Assembly (NCBI GenBank): GCA_032164245.1
Contig: JAVMKO010000003.1
Location: 94,921,890-94,985,889 of the forward strand
Origin: Sternotherus odoratus
Lineage: Eukaryota; Chordata; Testudines; Kinosternidae
Length of the DNA: 64,000 nt
Direction: 5' to 3'
In this document: positions 34,201 through 47,010 of the stretch, in pieces
Layout: every line of letters starts with the position of its first letter
Numbering within the stretch: position 1 is the first letter of the stretch
The notes under the pieces: model-generated
Databases searched by the model: none
What the model saw: the letters and a program-made list of their open reading frames with translations, nothing else
Told to the model about the DNA's origin: nothing
Translations under genes and position numbers: made by a program

Positions 34201-37200
34201 ATTATCAGTGATAAGTGTCAGTCTGCCAGGCCCATAACTTGATTTACCAACCACCACCAACTCCACATTCAGATCTCTTCCAGAATTCATTCCAGAGGGC
34301 ATACAAGTAGTTAATTCATAATATTTCAAAACCAAACAGCTCTAAATTATTTCCCGTGTGGCCTCTATTCTGTGTCTTCTTGTTTTAGATTGTAAATCCG
34401 AGAGGGAAGGGACAATCTTTAACTTTGTTTCTTATATAAACTCTGGGTTAAAGAAATAAACAATTATAGGTTGTTAGAGGAGAATAACCCACTTTACAAC
34501 AGATATCTGGATGAGTAGTAGAATACAAATCCATCACTAACAGCTCACTGGGTTCCATTTAATTGTGAGTCAAGTTATGGGTGTTCCAAGTACAAAAGAC
34601 AGCTGCACAGTGGGAGTGAGTGCATTACAAGCTCCTTTACATGTTGTTTCTAAAGTCGGCCCAAGGATTAGTGAAAAATCTAAACAAACCATTGAACTAA
34701 TATGACTCCTTTGTCTATTCAGTAACTCAGATGTTCTTTCACTGATATTCCACATGAACAGGTATTTAGTACAGAACAGTGCAGTAAGTCATGCAATCTG
34801 ATCACAAGTAACCACAGTTTAAAGACCTATTCATCATCTCTCTCCTTCAGTTTATTTGTGTTCTCTGGAGAACTTCTTGTTCCCTATTTAATCTACAGAT
34901 CATAGCTCAGAGAGAAGGGATGCAGAGAGACTTGTTAGAACAGTGACACAACCCTTGACATCCAGTACTATGTGCTGAATTGTTCCAGACTCACCAGCCT
35001 TCTTTAGTGTGTTAGAAGAGCACATAAAGATTGCCTACATATATATTAACATTTTTTCCAGTTTCAATACAGACAGATTTTGCTTAAAATGTTAATGATT
35101 TGACAATGCCATGTGATGTCCAGCTTCTGATTTTCTGCAGTATCATTAAAAACAGTTTTCAGCCCATATCAAGAAAGCTTATGCTTTACAACTAAATTTT
35201 CAACTACGAATTACTAGAGGAGCTCAACACCACTGCAAGTCAGGCCACTTCTATTTACATGCTTAAATATGGACTTACAAGGCTAACTAAGCTCGCAAGT
35301 TGGAAACTTCTGCCATTTAGTTTTATTGGTAAAACATTATGATGTGTACTTTTCAAATACTTGAGATTAATTTCAGTTCCATATCTGGAAAAAAAAGGCA
35401 TTTACTCCACTATTTGAAGGCTACCTATGAGAAAAGGCTCTCCTAAGAAGTGTGTTTGAGTGTACACAATGCATTACATTAGAGCCATACCATTTTGTCA
35501 GACAATCCCTTATGCTTGTGATGAGATTAACATCATGGCTCCATGGTGTGTCAGAAGTGAAAATGAATTTCTAAAAGGTCTCAAAGTATTTGTTTTTACT
35601 AAAGATTCATTACAAGGAAGCATTGCACTTTTTCCATTACACACATTATTTGTATGTGGGTGATGAAAATATGAGGCATAAAGATACATCAAATGGCAAA
35701 GTTTGGAACGGGAGCCAAATTTTCCCCAAGTTAAGGGGTATTCAGACCATCTCCCTTATAAAGATAGGGTATGCTATAAAGGCTGGATCTGCATTAACTT
35801 CTGGATACCAGTTTCCCTAAAGTTTGGGGCGGTTTGGATGTGGGATTGAGGTGTGGGTAATAACATACTTATTAACCATCTGCTTTCTTTGATTCTGTAC
35901 TAATTTCTGTATAGCATTCTGTACTAATTTCTGTATAAAATAACAAAGTGACAGTTTACATTGAAATATCAAACTGTAATTCTTATATGCACAATTTATT
36001 TCTGTAATTACACACAACTATTTTAAAAGAAAATAAGAGATCAAGACAAGGGGATGTTATTTCAAGTTTCTGACCTAAAGTTTATCATGATAATGATATA
36101 TTAGAATCTATATTGCCACAGAGCCCAGAAATTTCAGGCATTACACTATAAATGGGGTGTAATTATTTTCTATCACCTGATTGTAACTCAGCTGTTGGAA
36201 TTGCTTGTGTTAGATGTTCTCAATAAAACATGAAACCACAAAGCTTGCCTGGTTTCAGGTTCCATTAGACTCAGACTATGTGCACTGAGAGAATCACTAA
36301 AGGCCATAAAACATTAGCGTTAACCTGGGTCCTCTTTATGACATTGCATTAAAACAATGTAAAGTCACAGTGTCATACCACTAATGAAACCAGGAGACAC
36401 TCAGCCATTTTGACTGAGTTCTCTTTTAGATTCAGGGTTCTTTAAAATCTGAAATTCAGAGTGAAATTCAGAGAGGGGAGTGGGATTCAAAAGTACATGG
36501 ATAGAAACCAAAAGTTTGTACAAATACATACTAATTTAAAACACTATGTTTTGCAAAGTCCTATGCTAAAACTGCTCCAGCTTCCCTAAATTAGAGTCCA
36601 GGTATAGTTCCAGTGGGTATACAAATTGAGTACGTCCCTCAAATATTTAATACCATGGTTGGGACATTGCTTTTCTACATCATGTCAATATCAGAAGCAC
36701 AATGCTGGCCTTAGAGTTATTGGGGTGTTTTAACTATAAATTGCTACTGCATTTGAGTAGCTCCTTTTATTCTCTGCTCTTCTGTTTAGGACGATAGCAC
36801 TGTAATTCTCTAGAAAGCCAGCAAGTTACGATAAGCCTGTCTCCCATAGCTGATGCCACTTACCCTGCTGCAAATTGATGTGGATAGCTCTCTTGCTTTG
36901 GAGACTGAGCATTTTCACCTTCACAATACACTCATTTTTCCGTGGCCTGGGGCTTAGGAACCTGAGATAAATCCTTAACGATTCTATTTTGCATAATAAT
37001 CACACTGATGGACTAAAATTTCAAGTATCCTGGAAGATTCCACCTTGTCACTCCTCAGAAGGGCAATGATCCCAGGAATAGTACATTCCTCACTTCACCT
37101 TTCCATATTAAGGCTTGAAACTAGGCACCATTTCAAGCTAAACCCATGAAAGTCAAACAAGTCAAGTACAGCTAAAGCTTGTGCATGTTTCCCATTATTA

Positions 37201-37884
37201 TGTTAATCATATGCATGGTATTACTGCATTTATAAAGCCGTTTTCACAGACAAGACCCCCACTATGTGCCACCTGCTTAACAATGTTAACATCATGACAA
37301 AAGCCAGGGAATTCAACATTCGGACTGACATTTTGCCCTTAACTTGTGCCACTGTGAAGTAAAGCACAAAGATGTGACCTAAGTGTCATTTTCAATTTCC
37401 CTGCTTTTGTCAGTTGGTGTCACAACCTTCTGAATGGTGTTTTTGTCTGCAGGATCTTTTGATTTTTCTTAATGACAATTTTAAAAATAGATTTTGTAAA
37501 GTGTCACTTGAGTTGAAGAAGTGACAATTCTCAATGTTGCTTTAAGAGCTGCTAGGATAGGATGACTAAACATCTGGTCATGTTTCCTGTTTTATGATGG
37601 CCTTCTACCAGATATGGATATTTATGTCTATTATTAATTTATGGACAGATTTTGACACACTAATATACTGAATAGTCCCTTGCTCCGCAAGTGGTACCAC
37701 CGAAGTCAATGGCAACAATGTGTAGTCAAGTAATAAAATCTGGAGTGTTTTTCCTAGTGTTATTCCCGCACTATGGCAGGGTCCGCTTAGACTGGACACA
37801 ACCAGTGATACGACTGGGGTATACTCCAACCGATGCGTCGTTCCATCTGTCGTTGGAGGCATTTTATACCTACTGCCAGGTGTT
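31226..37884. other. No gene seen; AT-rich palindromic block at 33290-33600
   Basis: About 33290-33600 is a block of mixed AAAATTTT-like words in both orientations (ATATTTTGTTTGACC, TTTCAAACTGAAAAATTGAA). It resembles similar blocks at 40300-40660 and 43200-43470 and may be one decayed AT-rich repeat family. A 23-base tandem duplication (TTCTGTACTAATTTCTGTAT) lies at 35893-35939. No exon-like frame was found. Confidence 0.4.
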
Positions 37885-37912
37885 AAGCCTACAGCACCTG
37901 GTATTCCCAGGA

Positions 37913-37949
<37 letters not shown>

Positions 37950-38008
37950 TTAACTTAACTTCCGAGATCAGATGGGATCGGGTGTTTTTCAGGGTGGTTT
38001 AGCCGTAT
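37885..38008 (-). pseudogene. 5S rRNA pseudogene
   Basis: Read on the minus strand from 38008 to 37885, the segment follows vertebrate 5S rRNA over its whole length: TACGGCTA, ACCACCCTGAA, GATCTCGGAAG, AAGCAGGGTTGGGCCTGG, TAGTACTTGGATGGGAGACC, TCCTGGGAATACCAGGTGCT and GTAGGCTT. A TTAAG duplication disrupts the A-box region (AAGTTAAGTTAAGCAGGG) and several substitutions are present. No T-run terminator follows. Unlike the SINE at 30905 it has no visible core or tail, so a retroposed or dispersed pseudogene is most likely. A young 5S-headed SINE cannot be excluded. Confidence 0.88.
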
Positions 38009-41000
38009 AAGTATTAAACCTAATTAAACCTAACCATTTTTAAATAGCATCAGTCTTGAATAGCAACATCCAGATGCTGAAACCAGAGAAAACAGATACA
38101 AGATTTTACCAAAAACACTCCACCTCATTCTAGACTGCAGTGCTGAGTAGCTAAAAATGCTCTACTAAAAGTGGAGTCTTGAACTCCTCCTTGAAGTTCA
38201 CTTAGAGCTCTAGTTGGATTAGCAGAAAAAAAAGAAGATTCAAGAAATATGGAAACTGATGCTTCATCCCCTGTTGAAGTCTGTGCTTACTGTGTTGGAC
38301 ATGGCTGAACTTAGCAGGTTTTAGCCTCTTCACCAGCTTCCTTTTTTCTGAAGTACCCTCTCCTTTTTCTGTGTGATGTTAAATCTGCAGATTACCTGTC
38401 TCTGTGCTTCTCCCAGCCTAGCATTTCCCCAATGAACTCTCTCTTCTGTGATGTACAATGAAGCCTGAGGAAACTCAAACTGAGTGTGATGAGAATTCAG
38501 AATTCCACAAACTCCAGGTCAGTGGATAAGGAGGTGCAACTAGGTCCAGCAACTAGCCCCCTGTATACCTTTGAGGAATGGGGGAAAGGGGTGAACTCCA
38601 GGGGCAGGGAATTGTGGAGCAGGGGTGGAAAAACATGGGTTCTAGAGGGACACCGAAAACCCAAAAGGTGATCAGGCAAAGGGAGAATGAGTGTAAGTAC
38701 TCAATTACCCAACGGAGTAGAGCAGCTTCAAATACCTCAGAGCTTCCAAACTCTCTTGCACCCTTCCCACCTCATGTCAGTCATCCCAGCCATATTCTAG
38801 CTCAGCTGCCAAACGCACTTATGACAAATGCTCCCACTCTGAACCCTCTTCAGGATGCCCATGAGAAGATCCTCCATGCCTGACCTCATCACATTCCAGA
38901 ACCCTTCTGTAAAATATGCAGCGCTATCTGCTCAATGCCAATAGCAAGGAAAACGCTGCAGTTTTCTGTTACCTAGACATCAGGGGCAGTGCTGGGGGGG
39001 GGGGGGGGGAGTGGGAGCCTTATAGGGGACTATAGCCACTCAAAAATTTGCCTTAGTCCTCCCATAGCAGCCACCACGCTTCGGCTGCCCAGCTGTGAAA
39101 ACAAAGCCGAGAGACTGGAGGCTGCAGCCTGGTGCCCAGCTCTGAAGGCAGCAATTCCACCAGCAACAGTGCAGGAGTAAGCCGGGGGGGGAGGGGGGCG
39201 CTGCGGTGCCCAAGGGCAGTCCCCCATATCCCTGCCTGCTGGGGTATACCACCCAGAGCAGTTGGAGGGTCATGGAACACATTTTAAAGTATTATATATC
39301 AAAGCAATAATATTTCCCAAGATTGTATCAAAAATAAAGTCTTAACTAATCACTAATTTTTAAAAATATCAGGATCTTCCATTTTTTAAAATTCACCTGA
39401 AATCAGTATTTTCCCCCACACTCCATATAATCAACAGTCCTACTTCTTTCACCAGGTGAACACACCTCAGTTCCTTCCCTAACCCTTCTTATTTTATTGT
39501 GGACCATCAGAAAGGGCCAGCTTCACTTCTATGGGCAGGTAGTGGTACAAAATGTCTGTGGTTATAGCTTAATCAAGAAGGGATTAATCCCAGGGAGAGC
39601 AGGAATTGATATGTGTGCTATTTGTCCCCAGAAATTCTACCTGAAAATTAAGTGCTAGCCAGGTTCCATAAGGAACAGCAGTAAATGACATGTTTCTAGT
39701 AATACTTCTTATTCCTTGAGCGTTGTTCCCAAACGGTATCCTGTGGATGGACCACTGATGCACTTGGTGGTTGTCAGAGCGCTGACTGGTTACATGGTAT
39801 TGGCTTTCCTTGTTTTCAGCTGTTAAGTTGTATTTGATGACAGCAAAAATACATTAAATACTTTTCTAATATTATGTTTTACATAAGCAACTGCTGTACA
39901 TACCACAGGCCAGCTATTCAATCACCTAGGAAAGGGGAGATGATCCATGATGCACCTTCTCTTTTAATATGTGGCTACAAAAAAAGTTTTAAACCCTCAG
40001 TTCTGGGTGTATTACTAATAGCAGCTCATTAGAAACTGATAGAGTTTTCAAAAAGTGCTTGGATACCTAGATGGTAGTTACTTTATACATTCCTGAAGAC
40101 AGAAGTTAATAGTGCAAGTTTCTCTGTGAGGATCTTTGCTCTACTTAAAATGCTAGATGACTAACCAAACTGCAGACACATACTCACTACAGTTGTGAGA
40201 ACCTGAAGTGTACCTCATTCAATTTAATAGTTCGATAAACAGTGAAAAGTTATGCTTTATACAGTGGTTCCATTACAGCTTATAAAATGTTAAAAAATGT
40301 TTGATAGATGTTATAGGTTGAGTGGCTTGGGTAATTTTCTTGGCAAAAAACATTATTTTTCTGAAATGGTTCACAAAACAGGTTCAGTTGTGTGACATGA
40401 AAAAATATTACATAAAGTTTCAAGGTTGCTTCATTTTTATAGTTTTTAAATGAAAAATTCTGTTTTTCAGACTCAAAAAAACTTGTTTAAAAATGTAAGT
40501 TAATTAGACTAAAAGGTTTTAAAAAGATGAAAATCTAAATGAAATAATCTGAATGGTTCACCTCCACAAAATTTTTGTTTGTTTGCCTGAATTCAGAATG
40601 GAGAAAAAATTGTGAACTCTTGAAAATATTTTAGGGTTGAGAAAATGGTTTCCTTCTCAACTTTAGTTATAATATATTATGGAGACTATATTATGGAGGG
40701 CCAAAAGTATATGACAAGAACATGTTACTAATTATTATAAGCAACCTGTTGACCTATTAGACTATAGCAATGTATAACAATTGATTAACCATCTTTGCAA
40801 ACATTAGTCAATCATTTATTAACCCTTTCTAAACAGAAGTGTGACCCAGTGGAACAATGTATTAAGGGATTCCTTATGAAGGGAAATGGCCTTTAAGTGA
40901 AAGGGCAAACAAAATTATATTGGGATACTTTAAAGTGGTACCTAAGGTACCTTAAGGTTACATTCTTGAGGTGGCCTTGTTACAGTTTTTATTATGTTGT

Positions 41001-42987
41001 TCATCTTTCTTCCTTTCTTATTTCATCATCCATATTTCCCCCTTCCTCCTTCCATATTGTACAGCCAATCTTGTATTCATCCATTTTTCATTCTCCCTTT
41101 CTCTCTCTTTCTCTGTATATATCGTGATTTCTCCTTTGCAAAGTAACCCACCTCTTTATTTCCATTCTTTTTTCCATTTACCTTTCTGATGGATGACATG
41201 ATTGAATTTGACAAGACTGACATAACCCACAGCAGGACTCATCTTAATATAAAAAAAATCAAGTGAAAAGTACGAACCCTGAATATTTTAACCACAATAT
41301 GTTAAACAGCATTTAACTCCTGCAGTCTATAAAAGGTTTATTACTTTCAGTCTTAAGTTATCTGACATAATTAATAGAACTAGGTAAAAGGATCAGATTG
41401 AAATATGAACTTGGTGTAATGTTGCGAGCTCGTGTGAGCCAAATGGAACTCAAGCTTTATGATTTTGGTTTATAATGTTCATTCTCCCCAGCAATGGGCA
41501 CAAGATTTCTTACACTAATAAGAAAATGCACTTTTCAGGAAGTCTCACGCACCCTGTGCTGGTCTCAAAATCAAATTGAAATAGTGTTAGCCTTGCTGAA
41601 CTTGAAAGCCTGCTAGTCCCACTATCTACCCTATTGGCTATTGCCTTGAATATATCTGCATTGCAGAGAGTACTGCATCTCATTGGCATTTATAAGAACT
41701 GCTCTAGTTGGTAACACTTTTGTGTTTTAAAAGCAAAATATAAATGAGTCTGTAGTCAAAAGCCTTGGGAATGTCTGGAGCTCAGCAGTACAATGAGTGA
41801 ATGGGTGAAGATGTCCAACGGGAAGCATAGTATTAATGCCTCTCTAGGGAATGAGATGGATTTGTTTTGGCTTCATTCATTGAGGCTGGATTTATGAAGT
41901 CAGCAAAACCCAGGACTTATATGTATTCTTATGAGTGGAGGGGAGAGCCAGGAAGATGAAATCAACAAACTTTTTATTAGTTGGCCAAATGCAAATCTGA
42001 ACTTCTTAACTTAATGAGACAATTTTATTGCTAATAGGAGTAAGGAGAAACACCAATCAGTACATATAACTAATAAAACATCTGCTTATTGTCCTTTTAA
42101 TTCTGTTCTATCCTGAATCCCCAGGAGTTCTGGAAATAATTTTGATTGCAGCCTCTATCTATATGGATCTTTTACAGAGAGTTGAAAGCCCATTAGATGA
42201 CCAAAGATCTGTGCCATGCCTAAGAAAATAAAATGTAGCCCAGAACAGAACAAGTGTTGGAACCTGATGTTAATTACTACACTGGAGTCATTCGTGTAGT
42301 TATAATGACAGCTGTGCAAAATTTTCTATTATAAAAACAATTTTTCAGAGGTTAATTGATTTTTTTCAGCTCAAGGCTGATACTTCAAATATAACAATTT
42401 TTCAAATAGATTCTTAAAGTTTGATTTTTTTTTTAAATAATCCTTTCACACAAGCAGTTGGATTTGCCTAGTGCAACCACCATTGTCATGTGAGTTCACC
42501 AAAACTACTAACATCATTGAATTAAGTTATGTAGTTGTTTTTAAAGCATTTTTTGAATTGTTTACCAGGTTAAGGTGTCTTTAGAAGCGTGATAAACTCA
42601 ACCACAGTTTACATTAAAACAAAATTAATAATTTGGGAAATGAATAGTCATAATATGGTTTCACTGGTTTTTGGATGGTGAAAATTTAATGGCGTAGGTA
42701 TTTAAGAAACTGATTATACACTCATTTGGAAATCAGTAGCAAAATTCCCAATGATGTAAAATATGAACATGATTAGCCCTGAATCACCAATCCAGAAAAT
42801 CTTAAAAAATATGCTGAATTTTAAGTATGTGGTTAAGTTTTATCAAGTCTCATTGACAGTGTCAGTTAAGCATGTGGTTAAGTGCTTTGATGACTCAAAG
42901 CCTAACTGTGCATATCCAGTGCCTACTGTTTGTAACAAATGTTTACTTCAATGTAGTCTTCCCAAATTATCTAAATACCTACTTTCC
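38009..42987. other. No gene seen; GC-rich block and AT-rich palindromic block
   Basis: 38990-39260 is a GC-rich repeat-like block with poly-G tracts (38994-39009 and near 39183-39198) and the flank CAGAGCAGTTGGAGGGTCA, of the kind dispersed in turtle genomes; its family is unknown. 40300-40660 is an AT-rich quasi-palindromic block similar to 33290-33600. CT-rich low-complexity sequence lies at 41000-41180. None of the open frames shows domain motifs. Confidence 0.4.
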
Positions 42988-43120
42988 TGGCAGATAGGGT
43001 GACCAGACAGCAAATGTGAAAAATCGGGACAGGGGATAATAGGAGCCTACATATGAAAAAGACCCAAAAATTGCGACTGGCCCCATAGAATTGGGATATC
43101 TGGTCACCCTAGTGGCAGAT
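42988..43120. mobile_element. hAT-type miniature element (AGGGTGACC family), copy 1
   Basis: A perfect 8-bp duplication TGGCAGAT (42988-42995 and 43113-43120) encloses 42996-43112. The ends are AGGGTGACCAG and CTGGTCACCCTAG. The interior (GCAAATGTGAAAAATC, GGGACAG, AATAGGAGCC) is shared with the copy at 59546-59691. An 8-bp duplication points to the hAT superfamily. At 117 bp it can only be moved by a transposase supplied elsewhere. Confidence 0.88.
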
Positions 43121-44531
43121 CCTACTGTTCTTTTCAACCATTATGGTCTTTTGGATCAGTATTTCACAATTATCAAAGCTCCCTAAAACTTACGTATTTA
43201 TTAGAGCTAATTAAAACATTTGAAAAGATTTTTCATTGATTTTTATAAACTTTTTGTGAAAAACTGTTGACTTTTTCCAAATATTTCATTTTTGGTAACA
43301 TTTTAAAATGATTAGCATTTTTTATTTACCAAAAGCCTATTTAAAAAAAAAAGATTGGCTAGCCAATTCAATAATGATTTTCATATTTTCAATAAAAAGT
43401 TAAAAAACACCCAAAAAATGGGTCCATTTCAAATGCTTTGTTCAATATTTTAAACATTTTTGAGATGCTCTAGTATTTACCCAACAGACCCTCATTGTTT
43501 TGAAAGAAAAATTATAATTTTGATCAATAATCTATTTTGAAATTCTTCCAGCTACAGTACATTATCCGTGTCAAATGGAAAGTCAATAAACTTAAATTCG
43601 TATTAAATTGGAAATGAGTAGATTACAACTGCTCCTTTTATCTTTTATTATTTTCTGAAGCGGCTCATCTCAAAACTCACATCTCAGAATGCTATCTTCA
43701 ATCCGTTGGGTTTGAGTATTACAGGAGGCTGCAAACAATGGATACCTGCAATATTACCTAGGCACAGTGGAGGGGGTTAAAGAGACCATTCAGCTGTTGC
43801 TCTGAATTCTGTTGATTTATGAGTATAAGTGACACCCTTTAACATTATTTGAATACAATGGGCTGGATCTTTTTTTCCAGTTTAATATATTACTATCCGA
43901 CTTGCTGAATCTCAAATTGCTCCCATTTTCACAGGAACCTTGCCAGGGTATTACAGACTAAATTGCTAAATTGGTTCTGGAAGGGAGCATAGTACGTTAA
44001 AAATAAGATTACATTTCTTTTTTAAACATCTTGTTTATATGTATGTATGCATGACAAAGTGTTGGTATTCTGTTACTTAACTGTGTGATTTTATGCCTAC
44101 TGAACTTTAAGACACTCATGAAAATTAGATGCCTGCTTCTCTCATTTCTCTGGTGAATGAAATTTCAATAACCATGGTCTTTGCCCCTCTCTTTCCTGGA
44201 CTGTACTTTCATGCTAACCACTTTCAATGATAGCCTTCTACCTAATTGTTTGTATTTTCTTACTTATATAATCCTTTTGTACGCATGCATCTTTTCACAC
44301 TTTCTTGCATCACTGTGCCTCTTAATCTCCTTGTTATAATCTCTCTTTCCCTTTTCCTACTTCTCTTCTGTACTGTACCTGTTAAAACATCCTCAACCCT
44401 TCTCTTCTGTACCAGCATTTACACACACCTGCTTTGATGCAGTTATACATTCCCAAACATTCAAAAACTTCAAGGGGAAGTATAAATCCCTAGGGAACTG
44501 AAGTAGGAGTCTAAAGGAAAGCTTTTGAAAC
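43121..44531. other. No gene seen; AT-rich repeat-like block at 43200-43560
   Basis: 43200-43560 is another AT-rich block with AAAATTTT-like words in both orientations. The rest shows no feature that I can support. Confidence 0.4.
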
Positions 44532-44822
44532 TAAGGGCTGGTCTCCACTAGGGGGGGAAATCGACTGTAGATACGCAATTTCAGCTACGTTAATAACGTA
44601 GCTGAAATCGACGTCTCTACAGCCGACTTACCTCCCATCCTCACAGCGGTGGCGGTCGGCGGCGCGGTCCCCCGTCGACTCCATCTTGCGCCTCTTCACG
44701 AGCTGGACTTCCGGAGTCGACAGGGGAGCCGCTGGTGGTCGATTTATCTCGTCTTAACGAGATGCGATAAATCGATCACCAGAAGATCGATCCCTGCCGG
44801 CTCAAGTGAAGACAAGCCCTAA
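44532..44822. mobile_element. Harbinger-type MITE with two strong hairpins
   Basis: TAA target triplets at 44532-44534 and 44820-44822 enclose 44535-44819. The ends are GGGCTGGTCTCCACT and AGTGAAGACAAGCCC. Just inside the left end, ATTTCAGCTACGTTA (44578-44592) is followed one base later by its exact complement (44594-44608). Near the right end GATTTATCTCG pairs back with CGAGATGCGATAAATC (about 44740-44776). Outer bases (CTGTAGA...TCTACAG) extend the first stem. No coding sequence is present. Confidence 0.92.
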
Positions 44823-45629
44823 CAGCTCACACTCTGGTTGTGAATCTCCCCTCACTTGCACTAGTACAGTTCCATAGAGGTCAGTGGAGTTACGGCTGAT
44901 ACACATAACACAGTAGACTCAAGCTCCCTCTTCTCAGCTTTAAGACTATGTCTATACTGCAAAAAATGTGTGTCCTTGACTCAGGTTAACTAACTTGTGT
45001 ATGTCTACACTGCAATGTAAGCCCAGGGTCTTTGGGAAGCAAGCCTGCAGGCTCTGCATTTGTAAGCCCAGACTTGAGCATCCACACTGCATGTTCACCC
45101 TAGGTTTAGGATTTCTGGACCTGCATCTCTCACCACACTCAGGTGTCTAAGCTGCACAACACAAACCTAAGTCAAACCGGACTATCCCTGGCTTCCTAGT
45201 GCCCTCCCCAGCTGCAGCTATGCTAGCCATTTGTTCATTGTTCACTGTGGAAGAACTTGAGTGTTCATCCCCTGAGACTTTAAAGTTAGTTGTTGCATCC
45301 TTCCAACACATCCTGTTGAGCCATCTTTTGGGTCTACATGCTCCTGGCAACTGGAGCCAGCAACATGGAGGTGTCACTATTTCAAGATCTTGTCCTGCTT
45401 TGGTTTTCGCTCCTGTTTCAGAAAACAGACAGAGCATCCATGAGATGCTGCTTGGGATTTTGGCAGCATTTTCTGACCTAAGGAACCTGTCAGAGGAGAA
45501 GATACACACCTGGCAGCCTCAAATTGACTGACACTGCTCACGACTCTCAGAATGACTGCTGATACCCCCTATGTAGACTGATGCTTCTGGTGTAGGGCCA
45601 CAAACATAGACTGGTAAAATATCATCATG

Positions 45630-46665
45630 CAGACCTGGGATTACCAGCAATGGCTCCAGAACTTTTGTATGAAGCAAGCTACATTTCTGGAGCTTTGTGA
45701 ATAGCTTGCTCTGACCCTCCAGTGTCAGGACTCATGCATGACAGTGGCCAGGCTGGTCCAGAAGCAGATTGCTATAACCATCTGGAAGCTGGCCACCCCA
45801 GACTGCTACAGGTCTGTTACCAGTTTTATGTTGGAAAGTTGACTGTGGGTGAAGTGGAAGCGGAGGTGCCCATAGTTTCAAGTGCCCATAGTTTGCCATG
45901 CTCAAGGCGCAAACTCGTACATCAACCACACAGGGTGATACTTCATTGTTATGCAGGCCCTTGTGGACTACAGTGTACACCAATGTGCACTGCACTGGAA
46001 AAGTTCATGAAGCCATGGTTTTCCACCAATTGGCAGTCTACCTTCATGGTCAGGTAGGACACTATTCCCACCAAACGACTTCATAGATGGACCCTATGTA
46101 TTCCCTTTTGCCTTGACTTTTGAACCTATATTCTAACTCAGAGGTCCTGGCAAAACAAGATCTAATTCACAGGCGCCAGCTTCTAATTTCTTCCCATCCC
46201 CGCCCCCTCCTCTGAGTATGCCCCATCCCCGTTCCTCCCTCTCCCTCCAAGCTCCTCCTACATGCCACAGAACAACTGCTCTGTGGTGTGCAGGAGGGGG
46301 AGGACAGCAGGAAGGGGAGGACAGCAGGAGCTGTTGGGGGCACGAGTGGGAGGGTGGGAAGGGAGGTTGGCTGCTGGTGGGTGTTAAACATGAGCTAATT
46401 TTCTTCTGTGGGTGCTCCAGTCCTGGAGCACGTATAGAGTTGGTGCCTATAATCTAATTGCACTCTCAGGAGGCATTACAGATGTGGTTGAGTGTGCAAT
46501 TAGCAGTTTGGAATCCAAACAGTCTACTAACAGTGCCAGTGCCATTTCAGTGTCATCAATGCTGTCCACATTATTGTGGCTTGCTGTGCTCTTCCCAATC
46601 TTTGTGAATCCAAAGGTGAGCTACTGGCCCTCAAAAAGACCCATGACAGTAATGGATTATTGAAC
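45630..46665 (+). pseudogene. Decayed HARBI1-like nuclease, interrupted by a hAT element
   Basis: Pieces in shifting plus-strand frames line up with the nuclease at 4925-6148. QQWLQNFCMKQATFLELCE and TIWKLATPDCYRSVT match QWLRNFCMRKGTFMELCH and ALWKLAMPDSYRSVT. Further on come VMQALVDY, TGKVHEAMVFHQLAVY (compare GKVHDARVFRNSSIF), VVECAISSLES and ACCALPNLCESKGELL. The second catalytic aspartate is replaced by glutamate (VHEA for VHDA). Several stops and frameshifts occur, the first conserved DGTH block was not found, and a 284-bp hAT-type insertion separates the last catalytic block. It is clearly older than the copy at 4839. Confidence 0.85.
46160..46459. mobile_element. hAT-type non-autonomous element inside the old Harbinger
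   Basis: A perfect 8-bp duplication ATCTAATT (46160-46167 and 46452-46459) encloses 46168-46451. The ends are CACAGGCGCCAGCTTC and GAGTTGGTGCCTATA, an imperfect inverted repeat of a GGCGCC-type family. The middle is CT/GA-rich and self-complementary around GTGCAGGAGGGGGAGG. It carries no transposase. Confidence 0.9.
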
Positions 46666-47010
46666 CAATACACTCAGCCAGAAGTGCACCTGTCACAGCT
46701 GGAGCAGGATGCACGTGGGATGCTTTGTGCACTCATGTTATGGATTTGCATGGACCAATGGAAAAAGGAAAACAGTATGTTTAAGGATGCATTTGCACAG
46801 CACTTTTTACCATAAATGAACCACTTTCACGATATGCGACAATGGTCCCAGGGTCTGAGTCCCCAGAGGGCTTACTAGCTTGAGTCAGGTAGATTTGTAT
46901 GTAGATGGAAGGGGGGTTGAGCTCAAGACTGAGATTGAATTCGAGTTTACTTTACAATGCAGACATACCCTGGACTAGCTAACATGGTTAAAATAGCACT
47001 GAGGGCCTGG

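Larger units (their letters stand above)
44944..47010. mobile_element. Old Harbinger element, probably nested in a MITE
   Basis: The best-matching ends are GTGTATGTCTACACTGCAAT at 44997 and, at the right, ACAATGCAGACATACCC ending at 46970. Outside these lie MITE-like halves: GACTATGTCTATACTGCAAA...GGTTAACTAACTTG (44944-44996), preceded by TAA, and TAGCTAACATGGTTAAAATA (46975-46994). This suggests the Harbinger landed in an earlier miniature element. The interior holds a decayed nuclease gene, itself cut by a hAT-type element. Outer boundaries are tentative. Confidence 0.65.

Noticed and set aside
37885..38008. Functional 5S rRNA gene
   Set aside because: The internal promoter is disrupted by a short duplication, several substitutions are present and no T-run terminator follows.
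45199..45531. Two overlapping frames of over 100 codons on opposite strands
   Set aside because: They fall inside the decayed Harbinger element and match neither its nuclease nor any recognisable protein.
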